Assembly (NCBI GenBank): GCA_016709675.1
Contig: JADJMH010000012.1
Span: forward strand, 163,964 to 227,963
Reading direction: 5' to 3'
From: Candidatus Accumulibacter proximus
Lineage (GTDB): Bacteria; Pseudomonadota; Gammaproteobacteria; Burkholderiales; Rhodocyclaceae
Length of the DNA: 64,000 bases
Below are positions 47,123 through 55,274 of this stretch, piece by piece. Each line of letters begins with the position of its first letter. Positions within the stretch are counted from its first letter, which is position 1. Below the pieces are notes generated by a model. The model was not told the DNA's origin. It ran no database searches and worked only from the letters and a program-made list of their open reading frames with translations. A program made the translations under genes and the position numbers.

Positions 47123-49051
47123 TCAGGCGCCGACGACGCCACCATCCTGACGCCTGATGACGACCGTTGCCGAACGCGGCCGGCCACCCGTCAGCTCGGC
47201 GAACTGGCTTGCCGGCCAGCCTGAACCGGCGAGGGCCTGCGCCGCGTTGGCGCGGCCGCCGGCGACTTCACCCGGATGCTGGACGTTGATGAACAGGTTG
47301 CGCCCGTCGGGCGTGGCCGTCAGCCCGGCTATCTCGCAGCCTTTCGGGCCGGTGAGGAAACGCCGGATCTCGCCACTGAACACGTCGGCCACCAGCATCT
47401 GGTTGTTGCCGAATCGCTCATGATCGCCACGACCGAGAACGCTGCCGGACGCATCGGTCTGAATCCACAGGCGGCCATCACGATCGAACCACAATCCGTC
47501 CGGACTGCTGAAGGCATCGCCCCGGATGTTGCCGCGCCTCGCCGGGTCGGCATGCTGCGGGTCGCCGCAAAGAACGAAAACGTCCCAGGCAAACCTGCCG
47601 GCAGCTGCGTCACCCCTCGCCTCGCCCCCCTCGCGCCAGCGGATGATGTGGCCGAACGCATTTTCGGCGCGCGGATTGGCGGCGTCGGCAGCCAGCCGCT
47701 GGCGATTGTTGGTCAGGGTGCAGTAAACCTCGCCGCTCTGCGGATGGACGGCAATCCACTCGGGGCGATCCATCGTCGTCGCGCCAACGAAGTCAGCGGC
47801 CTGACGGGTGCGGATGAGGATATCGGCCTGATCGACGAAACCATTGGCCTCGGTCAGGCCGTTCTGCCCGTGCTCCAGCGCCAACCACTGGCCGCGGCCA
47901 TCGGCAGCGAAACGGGCCACGTGCAGCGTTCCGACTTCGAGCAAGCCGGCGCGGCTGGCCGGGTTCCCGGCGTCGTAGCGGTCGCGCGACACATACTTGT
48001 AGATGTATTCGAAGGGCTCATCATCGCCCATGTATACCACCACCCGGCCATCGCCGGCCAGCGTGACCATCGCACCTTCGTGCTTGAAACGGCCGAGCGC
48101 GGTGTGCTTGACCGGTGCCGCAATGGGATTCCAGGGGTCGATCTCGACCACCCAGCCAAAGCGGTTAACCTCGTTCGGCTCGCTCGCGACGTCGAAGCGC
48201 CGGTCATGCTCGTGCCAGCGGTAGCCGGCACGCTCCCCCGAGATGCCGTAGCGCTTCTGTGCCGCCGTCGGCGTCGGCAGCCCCTTGAAATAGCCGTTGA
48301 AATTCTCCTCGCAGGTCAGATAGCTGCCCCACGGCGTCACCCCCATTGCGCAGTTGGCCAGGGTGCCGAGAACGAGCTTGCCATCGGGGTCGTCGGCGGT
48401 GCGCATCGGACCGGCGCCGGCGGCCGGGCCATCGATTTTCATCGGCGTACGTGCCGTGATCCGGCGCGCGTAGGCGGAAGGCCGGACGACCTGCCAGCGC
48501 CGATCCGCGCCGCTGCCCTTGAGCTCGAGCTCGATCACCGAGACGCCGTGCGCGTTCTGCGACTTCAGCGTCTTGGCAGGGCTCCAGTCGGCCCGGCCAT
48601 CCGGGTGTAGCAGATTTTCGTCGGTGTACTCGTGGTTGACGCACAACACGCCATGCGTCGAGGACGCCTGACCTTGGCTGACAAAGGGGAAGAAATGCAT
48701 GCCGTCGTGATGCATCCCCGCCTGCTCGGCCTGCTCCGCCGCGCTGTTCTCAGCATCGCCACGAAAAGCCGGGCCAGCCGAAACCGGGTCACCCCAGGCG
48801 AACAGCAATTGCAGCGCATAGCCCTCGGGGACACGTACGGCATCCTCGGTGGAAGCGGCCACTGGGCTGAAACCGATGCCGGGTCTGGCCAGCGTCGCAG
48901 CCAGGGCCGGCCAGCCGAAGAAGGGCAGCGCAGCGCTGCCCAGGCCAAACTGCAGCAGGCGCCGGCGCCTTCTGCCATGGCCGGGCAACACGGCGAGAAG
49001 CTGCTCGAAGCACGGGTTGTCGCTGTCGTTGCTGATCGGATCGTCGTTCAT
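47123..49051 (-). CDS. PhoX-family alkaline phosphatase
   Basis: 642-residue exported phosphatase (DUF839/PhoX). A Tat signal is seen near the N-terminus (GRRRRRLLQFGLGSAALPFF, residues 26-45). Metal-site motifs typical of PhoX include HGVLCVNHEYTDE near 133, LGTLANCAMGVTPWGSYLTCEEN near 228 (in two parts) and EYIYKYVSRDRY near 355, which bind Ca2+ and Fe3+. It releases phosphate from organic esters in the periplasm. Convergent with the sigma factor pair and divergent from the zinc-uptake operon. Confidence 0.9.
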   Translation of the reverse strand: MNDDPISNDSDNPCFEQLLAVLPGHGRRRRRLLQFGLGSAALPFFGWPALAATLARPGIGFSPVAASTEDAVRVPEGYALQLLFAWGDPVSAGPAFRGDAENSAAEQAEQAGMHHDGMHFFPFVSQGQASSTHGVLCVNHEYTDENLLHPDGRADWSPAKTLKSQNAHGVSVIELELKGSGADRRWQVVRPSAYARRITARTPMKIDGPAAGAGPMRTADDPDGKLVLGTLANCAMGVTPWGSYLTCEENFNGYFKGLPTPTAAQKRYGISGERAGYRWHEHDRRFDVASEPNEVNRFGWVVEIDPWNPIAAPVKHTALGRFKHEGAMVTLAGDGRVVVYMGDDEPFEYIYKYVSRDRYDAGNPASRAGLLEVGTLHVARFAADGRGQWLALEHGQNGLTEANGFVDQADILIRTRQAADFVGATTMDRPEWIAVHPQSGEVYCTLTNNRQRLAADAANPRAENAFGHIIRWREGGEARGDAAAGRFAWDVFVLCGDPQHADPARRGNIRGDAFSSPDGLWFDRDGRLWIQTDASGSVLGRGDHERFGNNQMLVADVFSGEIRRFLTGPKGCEIAGLTATPDGRNLFINVQHPGEVAGGRANAAQALAGSGWPASQFAELTGGRPRSATVVIRRQDGGVVGA

Positions 49052-49143
49052 GGGCTACGCTATCCCGGAATTGGCAGAAGGAATCATTATCGCCCAGGCT
49101 GCGGTGGCAGAGCCGCCCATCCGCATCCTGGATCGAACTTTTC

Positions 49144-49156
49144 GCAACAGTGTTGC
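49144..49156. promoter_or_regulatory. Palindromic operator candidate upstream of the zinc-uptake operon
   Basis: GCAACA-G-TGTTGC is a perfect 6+1+6 inverted repeat about 82 bp before the first gene of the znu-type operon and 93 bp from the phoX start. Zinc-uptake operons are usually repressed by Zur from such palindromes, so a Zur site is a fair inference; the exact Zur motif of this lineage is not known to me. Confidence 0.5.
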
Positions 49157-49237
49157 ATTTGGCCGCCAAACGAGGCAAGATTCATCCTCCGCCGCAAACC
49201 TCAACGATTCACTTTTCCCGTCCGTCCCGGCCTGCCG

Positions 49238-49381
49238 ATGTCTTCCCCTACCCGTCCGGCCGAATCGGCCAGCCTCGCGAAAGCCAATCCGGTGCTCTGT
49301 GCGAGTGCCGCCTCTCGCGTGATCTGGGCCGCGGGCGCGCTGGTCGTCTTGTGGACGACCGTGCTGTGGGCGCTCGATTGA
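49238..49381 (+). CDS. Small single-helix membrane protein upstream of znuC
   Basis: 47-residue protein with one C-terminal membrane helix (VIWAAGALVVLWTTVLWALD) after a hydrophilic Ser/Ala-rich half. It lies in the same strand and 14 bp upstream of the ABC ATPase start, so it may belong to the zinc-uptake operon. No homologue recognised; supported by a good hydrophobic segment and position only. Confidence 0.5.
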   Translation: MSSPTRPAESASLAKANPVLCASAASRVIWAAGALVVLWTTVLWALD

Positions 49382-49395
49382 GCATCGTGCGGTCG

Positions 49396-50175
49396 ATGCG
49401 CCCACTTGCCCCCGGGCCCGCAGGGCCGATTCTGCGCTTCGAGAATCTGACCCTGGGTTACAACCGGCACCCGGCGGTGCACCACCTGCGCGGCGAAGTG
49501 GCCGCCGGCAGCCTGCTGGCCATCGTCGGCCCGAACGGCGCCGGCAAGTCGACCCTGCTCAAGGCCATTGCCGGCGAACTCCGGCCGCTGCAGGGCCGGA
49601 TTGAGTTGATCGGCGTCCAGCGACGACAGATCGCCTACCTCACCCAGCAGGCGACGCTCGACAATGCCTTCCCGATCGTGGTTCATGATTTTGTCGCCAT
49701 GGGCCTGTGGCGCGAGATCGGTGCCTTTGGCGGCCTCGACCGCAGCCTGCGCCGGCGCATCGCCGAGGCGATCGACAGTGTCGGCCTGAACGGCCTGGAA
49801 GCACGTCCGATTGGCGCCCTCTCCGGTGGCCAGTTGCAGCGCGCCCTCTTTGCCCGGGTCATGCTGCAGGATGCGCCGCTGGTGCTGCTCGACGAACCCT
49901 ACGGCGCCATCGATGCCGCCAGCGTCCGGGATCTGGCGGCAGTGGTACGCCACTGGCACGATGAAGGGCGGACGGTGATCGTCGTCCTGCACGATCTTGA
50001 ACATGTGCGGCAGGAATACCCCGAGACACTGTTGCTGGCCCGCGAGCTCGTGGCACGCGGCGACACCACCAGCGTCCTCAGCGAGGCCAACCTGCTGCGC
50101 GCCCGCGACCTTGCCGAAGGACGCGGCGATGATGCCCACGCCGCGATTTGTCATGCCGACCAGGATGTCGCATGA
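49396..50175 (+). CDS. znuC: Zinc/manganese ABC transporter ATPase (ZnuC-like)
   Basis: 259-residue ATPase of a metal-uptake ABC system. Walker A GPNGAGKST near residue 45, signature LSGGQLQRAL near 143, Walker B LVLLDEPYGAID near 163, and H-loop VVLHDLEHV near 200. ATG 49396 (GTG 49387 possible). Stop overlaps the permease start by 4 bp. Confidence 0.9.
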   Translation: MRPLAPGPAGPILRFENLTLGYNRHPAVHHLRGEVAAGSLLAIVGPNGAGKSTLLKAIAGELRPLQGRIELIGVQRRQIAYLTQQATLDNAFPIVVHDFVAMGLWREIGAFGGLDRSLRRRIAEAIDSVGLNGLEARPIGALSGGQLQRALFARVMLQDAPLVLLDEPYGAIDAASVRDLAAVVRHWHDEGRTVIVVLHDLEHVRQEYPETLLLARELVARGDTTSVLSEANLLRARDLAEGRGDDAHAAICHADQDVA

Positions 50176-51053
50176 GCGAAACGCTGTCCGCCTTCCCCCT
50201 CCTTTCGCCCTTTCTGGAGTTCGGCTTCATGCGCCGGGCTCTGGCGGGTTGCCTGGCGCTGTCGTTGGGAGCGACACCGGTTGGCGTCTTCCTGATGCTG
50301 CGCCGCATGAGCCTGGCCGGCGATGCGATGTCACACGCCATCCTGCCCGGTGCCGCCATAGGCTATCTGATCGCCGGCCTGTCGCTGCCGGCGATGACCC
50401 TCGGTGGCCTGGTCGCCGGGCTGGCGGTAGCAGTACTGGCCGGCGGCGTGGCGCGCAACACGGTGATCAAGGAGGACACCAGCCTGGCCACCTTCTACCT
50501 GCTCTCACTTTCCGCTGGCGTCCTGATCATCTCGCTGCGCGGCAGCAGCGTCGATCTGCTGCACGTTCTCTTCGGCAGCGTGCTGGCGCTCGACGACGCG
50601 GCGCTCTTCCTGCTTGCCGGCTTCGCCTCGCTATCGATCGTGGCGCTCGCGCTCGGCCTGCGCCTGTTCGTGCTCGAAGGCTGCGACCCGGCCTTCCTAG
50701 CGCGCATCAGCCGCCTCGGGCCGGTCGCCCATTATGGCTTCATGGTCCTGCTGGTGCTCAATCTGGTTGCCGGCTTCCACGCCCTCGGCACGCTGATGGC
50801 GGTCGGCATAATGATTCTCCCGGCAGCTGCGGCACGCCTGTGGGTGTGCAACATCGGCCCCCTGCTGCTGATTGCCGTGTTCATCGCCTTCGCTGGCTCG
50901 CTGGCGGGCCTGCTGCTTTCCTATTACATCAACCTGCCGGCCGGACCGGCCATCGTCCTGACGCTCGGCGCCATCTACCTGCTTTCGCTGGCCATCGGTT
51001 CCCTTGGGCCGCTCGCCAGCCGCTGGCGGTCGGGTTGGCATTTCGAGCGCTGA
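50172..51053 (+). CDS. znuB: Zinc/manganese ABC transporter permease (ZnuB-like)
   Basis: 293-residue permease of the ABC-3 family with about eight membrane helices, including SLAGDAMSHAILPGAAIGYL, the ATPase-contact loop, near residue 45. ATG 50172 overlaps the znuC stop (ATGA). Followed 19 bp later by the binding protein. Confidence 0.9.
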   Translation: MSETLSAFPLLSPFLEFGFMRRALAGCLALSLGATPVGVFLMLRRMSLAGDAMSHAILPGAAIGYLIAGLSLPAMTLGGLVAGLAVAVLAGGVARNTVIKEDTSLATFYLLSLSAGVLIISLRGSSVDLLHVLFGSVLALDDAALFLLAGFASLSIVALALGLRLFVLEGCDPAFLARISRLGPVAHYGFMVLLVLNLVAGFHALGTLMAVGIMILPAAAARLWVCNIGPLLLIAVFIAFAGSLAGLLLSYYINLPAGPAIVLTLGAIYLLSLAIGSLGPLASRWRSGWHFER

Positions 51054-51072
51054 ACCGGAGAGGAGAAACCTG

Positions 51073-52014
51073 ATGCACAAGTGTGTCGTGAGCAAGCTGC
51101 CCCGCCTGGCTTTGATCCTGCTGCTGACCCTGGTCAGCGTGTGCCTTCCCGTCCGGGTTACGGCTGGCGAAGCGCTGCCGGTAGTCGCCAGCTTCAGCAT
51201 TCTCGGTGATCTGACCCAGCAGATCGGCGGCGACCGCGTCCAGGTGCATACCCTGGTTGGCCCGGGTGCGGATGCGCACGTCTACCAACCGACCCCGGCC
51301 GACGCCAAGATCCTTTCGCAGGCCAGCCTGGTGGTGGTCAACGGACTCGGCTTCGAGGGCTGGATCGACCGCCTGATCAAGTCGTCCGGCTATCGCGGCA
51401 AACGGGTCGTTGCCAGTCAGGGCATCAACGCCATCCGGCAACCGCATGCCCATTCCGGCAAGCACGAGGCGCACGACCACGCCGGCGGCCTCGACCCGCA
51501 TGCCTGGCAGGATCTGGCCAACGCCCGCCGCTACGTGGCCAACATCGCTGCAGCGCTCGGCGAGGCGGACCCGGCCGGAAAGACCGTCTATCAGGCCAAC
51601 GCCGCCCGACTGGACAAGGAGATCGCTGCGCTCGACAGCGAAATCCGCAGCACCTTCAGCGCGCTGCCAGCCGAGCGGCGCAAGGTGGTGACCTCGCACG
51701 ACGCCTTCGCCTATTTTGGCCGCGCCTACGGCATCCGCTTCATTGCCCCGGTCGGGATCAGCACCGATGCCGAACCCTCGGCCGCTGATGTGGGCGCGAT
51801 CATCCGGCAGAACCGCAGCGAGAAGATCAAGGCGATGTTCGTCGAGAACATCGCCGACCCGCGGCTGCTCGAACGTATCAGCCGCGAATCCGGCGCGCGC
51901 ATCGGCGGCACGCTGTACTCCGATTCACTGTCCGCAGCCGGCACGCCGGCCGACAGTTATCTCGGCATGATGCGGCAGAACGCGAAGACACTGGCCAAAG
52001 CGCTGGCCGACTGA
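51073..52014 (+). CDS. znuA: Zinc/manganese substrate-binding protein (ZnuA-like)
   Basis: 313-residue cluster A-I binding protein. Signal peptide at about 1-31, metal-ligand His in GADAHVYQPTPAD near residue 68, a short His-rich loop (HAHSGKHEAHDHAGG, about 127-141) followed by DPHAWQD, and further ligands in SHDAFAYFGRAYG and near the C-terminal Asp region. The His-rich loop favours Zn2+ over Mn2+. Last gene of the operon. Confidence 0.9.
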   Translation: MHKCVVSKLPRLALILLLTLVSVCLPVRVTAGEALPVVASFSILGDLTQQIGGDRVQVHTLVGPGADAHVYQPTPADAKILSQASLVVVNGLGFEGWIDRLIKSSGYRGKRVVASQGINAIRQPHAHSGKHEAHDHAGGLDPHAWQDLANARRYVANIAAALGEADPAGKTVYQANAARLDKEIAALDSEIRSTFSALPAERRKVVTSHDAFAYFGRAYGIRFIAPVGISTDAEPSAADVGAIIRQNRSEKIKAMFVENIADPRLLERISRESGARIGGTLYSDSLSAAGTPADSYLGMMRQNAKTLAKALAD

Positions 52015-52096
52015 GTTTCCCGGACAGGATCGCCATCATTCCCGGGGGAACTGGCGCGGCATCGCCAGCTCGGAAACCCGGCCGGCACCGCCGCGA

Positions 52097-54205
52097 TCAA
52101 CGACCGGGAATCTTCTGACGACCCTCGGGGCGCGTACCGGTGGAGTTGTCGAGCAGGCTGCCGGTGGCCACCTGCAGGTAGGCATCCAGCGCCCTGCCCA
52201 GCTCATCGGCGAGGCCGTCCTCGTTCAATTCAAGCGCCTGGGGGGCAGTCCAGAGCTGATAGGCATAGACTTTCTGGCCCAGCGACCTCGATTTGACGAG
52301 AATCTTGTCGTCCCGGATGATGGCGACGGTCTGATCGTTTCCCGACGGTTTGATGACGCCGAAACCCTTGTCGTTCGCCGGCAGGTTCAACAGGTCTCTT
52401 CCCCAGCACTGATGCCGGACATCGCCACCCAGACGTCCCATGATGGTCGGCACGATATCCACCTGGGTGCCGACCGTGTCGCTCCGCTCGCCGAATTTCT
52501 CTTGCATGCCCGGAGCGATCAGAAGTAGCGGGACGTTGAACCTGGCCAGGTTCATTTCCGTCAGTTGCGGACCACTGCCAAAGCCATGATCGCCGACAAT
52601 CACGAACAGGGTCTCCTTGAAATACGGGGCCTTTCTGGCTTTGTCGAAGAACTGGCCCAATGCCCAGTCAGAGTAGCGCATGGCGGTCAGATGCGGGTCA
52701 ATCGCCCCGTGGCCGCTCACCGGCTCGACCGGCAGCCGCTCCGGCAGGGCATACGGGGTGTGATTCGACAGCGACTGGAGAATCGCATAGAACGGCTGCC
52801 GGCGACCCATTGCGGCCAGTTCAACGGTGGCCCGGTCAAACATATCCTGATCGGATACCCCCCAGGTCGGATCGAAAACCACCGGGTTCTTGTAATCGAA
52901 GCGGCCAATGAAGTTCGACACCCCTTGCCGCCCGAAGAAACCCGACTGGTTGTCCCAGGCGAAGTCACCGTTGTACACGTACAGGTTATCGAATCCACGC
53001 GCGCCGAGGAGCTGCGGCAGCCCGGAGAAACCGTTTGACCCTTCGGGGGTCTGCATCAGGTATTCGAACGCCGGCAGGTTGGGGAAGCACGCAATCGAGG
53101 CAAAGGTCCCCTGATGGGTATGCGTCCCGTTCGCGAAGAAGCGGGTGAATAGCAGACCCTCCCCGGCCAGTGCGTCGAAGTGAGGGGTGATGTTGCCCTG
53201 CCCGCCAAGGACTCCGACGTGTCGTCCAGCAAAGCTCTCCATGAGAATGAGCACCACATTCCTGATTGGGAGCGTCCGTTCCTGCGGCGGACTAAAGTCT
53301 CTCCGTACGGGCGCGGTATCGCCATCGACCAGCCTTTCGCTGTCCAGCAGCAACAGGCGGCGAACGGTGTCGCGCGCCTCGGACTCGGGCAAGGAGCTCT
53401 TCCAGATGTTGCTGCGGTGATCGGAGGCCAGGGCTTGCGCGGCGGTGATCAGGGAGAGCGTCCCGTTCAGACCAAGCTGATTGGCGAAGACCGAATCGGT
53501 CGTAAACGCGTCGCCCCAGCGCAGCGGCGGCCCTTGCCGGAGCGTCCCGCGGACCGCGAGCACCATCAGCAAGATGCACACCACGAAGACCCCCAGCCGA
53601 GTCAACCATCCGCTGCTGGCGAGCGAAGCCGCCGCCGGGTTGGCGATGCGCAGGCGCGTTCGCCTGTCTATCGTGCGGAACACCCGGGCCAGCAGCCAGG
53701 TGACAATGGCCCAGGCCAGCAGGTAGCGGAGCACGGGAAAGCCGAACCACAGCATGCTCAGGACAGTCTTCGCATCTTCCTTCAGGTACTGGAAGACCAG
53801 GCCATTCAGGCGCTGGTTGAACTCGCGGTAGAAATCGAGCTCGAGAATGCCAAGAAGAAGCGTGATGCTGGCAACGCCGGTGAGCCAGAAGCAAAAGAAT
53901 GCGCGCGCAGCCATGGCCTTGTCGCTGAGCAAGGCAAGCAGCAATGGGAAACACGCCGCCGCAACCAGTCTCAGATCGAAGCGCAGGCCGTTGAAGAAGG
54001 CTTCGGCAAAAGTCAGCGCTGGCGTAACGCCGATCTGGTCGCTGTTGTAGATCAGCAGAGCAAGACGCAGTGCCGAGTTGAGCACCAGTAGAAGCAGGAT
54101 GCTCCAGGCGCTGAAAAGGAGATGGCCTCGCAGATCAACGCTGACGATTGTCGCGGCGCTCTCGCCGGCTGGCGGAACAGGGAAGGAGGCTTTATTGAGC
54201 GGCAT
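52097..54205 (-). CDS. LtaS-like membrane sulfatase-fold phosphotransferase
   Basis: 702-residue inner-membrane protein of the alkaline phosphatase superfamily. Five hydrophobic helices cover about residues 28-215; the periplasmic catalytic domain follows (about 300-640). Metal-site Glu in LILMESFAGRH near 322, the nucleophile Thr region ANGTHTHQGTFASI near 362, and metal ligands in VIVGDHGFGSGP near 548 are visible. Family members add glycerol-phosphate, phosphoethanolamine or related groups to glycans or lipids; substrate here is unknown. Overlaps the upstream beta-propeller gene by 14 bp. Confidence 0.87.
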   Translation of the reverse strand: MPLNKASFPVPPAGESAATIVSVDLRGHLLFSAWSILLLLVLNSALRLALLIYNSDQIGVTPALTFAEAFFNGLRFDLRLVAAACFPLLLALLSDKAMAARAFFCFWLTGVASITLLLGILELDFYREFNQRLNGLVFQYLKEDAKTVLSMLWFGFPVLRYLLAWAIVTWLLARVFRTIDRRTRLRIANPAAASLASSGWLTRLGVFVVCILLMVLAVRGTLRQGPPLRWGDAFTTDSVFANQLGLNGTLSLITAAQALASDHRSNIWKSSLPESEARDTVRRLLLLDSERLVDGDTAPVRRDFSPPQERTLPIRNVVLILMESFAGRHVGVLGGQGNITPHFDALAGEGLLFTRFFANGTHTHQGTFASIACFPNLPAFEYLMQTPEGSNGFSGLPQLLGARGFDNLYVYNGDFAWDNQSGFFGRQGVSNFIGRFDYKNPVVFDPTWGVSDQDMFDRATVELAAMGRRQPFYAILQSLSNHTPYALPERLPVEPVSGHGAIDPHLTAMRYSDWALGQFFDKARKAPYFKETLFVIVGDHGFGSGPQLTEMNLARFNVPLLLIAPGMQEKFGERSDTVGTQVDIVPTIMGRLGGDVRHQCWGRDLLNLPANDKGFGVIKPSGNDQTVAIIRDDKILVKSRSLGQKVYAYQLWTAPQALELNEDGLADELGRALDAYLQVATGSLLDNSTGTRPEGRQKIPGR

Positions 54206-55067
54206 TCTGTACTCGTGTCAGTTCAAGGATTCGTCCCCGGCCCTGCTCGGCGACGAGAAAACGCCCCGGGCCGATCTCCAGGATCGTCTGCCCCGAGCGT
54301 AACCCCGAGAGCACGGTGTGTATAGAGCCATCCGGGGTGATATGCAAGAGGCGGGCACGGTGGGTTGCATCCTCGGTCAGCCACAAGCCGGCTGCATTGC
54401 ACATCAGGAATGCCGGCTGGTTCAACGCCGAGGCAATGATCGGATCCTCGCCCCCTTCAGCGAATTTCCTGACCCATCCATGCCCCTTTTCGCTGTAGAA
54501 CAATCCGCCATCCGGGCATATGGCGACGCCTTCCGCCTCGGCCAGCCCCTCGCGCAGGGTGCTGACCGCCCCGGTGGTCGGATCGAACCTCAGGAGCCGC
54601 CCAGCCGCCTTTCTGTCCTCGATGGCGAACAGTTGATGACCGTCGCTGGCCAGACCCTCGATACTGTTGCCGGAAAACAGGACCTGGCTGCGGCCATGCC
54701 GCAACAGGATGACGGGCGAACCGTCCACCTCCTGACTGATGGCGATGCCACCGTCGAAAGACTGCAGGCCGTCTGGCTTGGTCAGGCCTTCCAGGACCCG
54801 CTGCCGGCGACCGCCGCTGTCGACCACCAGCACCATGCCCTGGCGACCCGAATGTTCCTGAGAGACAAACAGATTCCCCTCCGGGTCTTTCGCCAGCGCG
54901 CTCACTTTGGGCAGATCATCGAGGTACACGCGGACGGACCACCCGGGCGCTGCCTCTACCGGATGGAAGTGCTGCCAGAGAAGAAAGGCGGCACCAGCGA
55001 GGAGCACGGCAGTCGCCGCCAGGCCGGCAATCCAGCGGCGGGCGGTCAACACACGGATATCTGACAC
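54192..55067 (-). CDS. Membrane-anchored beta-propeller protein (SMP-30/NHL-like)
   Basis: 291-residue protein with one N-terminal membrane helix (about 11-30) and a periplasmic domain made of six repeated blades (e.g. VSALAKDPEGNLFVSQ, AEGVAICPDGGLFYSE, QTILEIGPGRFLVAEQ). Resembles SMP-30/gluconolactonase or NHL propellers; metal ligands for a lactonase are not certain. GTG 55067 with AGAGGAAG upstream. Precedes and overlaps the LtaS-like gene, so the two may work together on an envelope substrate. Confidence 0.75.
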   Translation of the reverse strand: MSDIRVLTARRWIAGLAATAVLLAGAAFLLWQHFHPVEAAPGWSVRVYLDDLPKVSALAKDPEGNLFVSQEHSGRQGMVLVVDSGGRRQRVLEGLTKPDGLQSFDGGIAISQEVDGSPVILLRHGRSQVLFSGNSIEGLASDGHQLFAIEDRKAAGRLLRFDPTTGAVSTLREGLAEAEGVAICPDGGLFYSEKGHGWVRKFAEGGEDPIIASALNQPAFLMCNAAGLWLTEDATHRARLLHITPDGSIHTVLSGLRSGQTILEIGPGRFLVAEQGRGRILELTRVQNAAQ

Positions 55068-55274
55068 CTTGCTTCCTCTTGGGCGAGCGATCGAGACTCG
55101 GCATTTTCCACGCCGCGCTTAAGGGGCGATTAAGCGGCGAAGGCGAGACTCCGAGACTGGCGCCATGATCCGACAGATCCACTCCTTGGCCACAGCACCA
55201 TGTCGCCGGGAGTGTCAGCGACCACTCGCGGACTGCGCGTACCCTCCCTGGACGCCGCCCGTGTCTGCCCGGCC

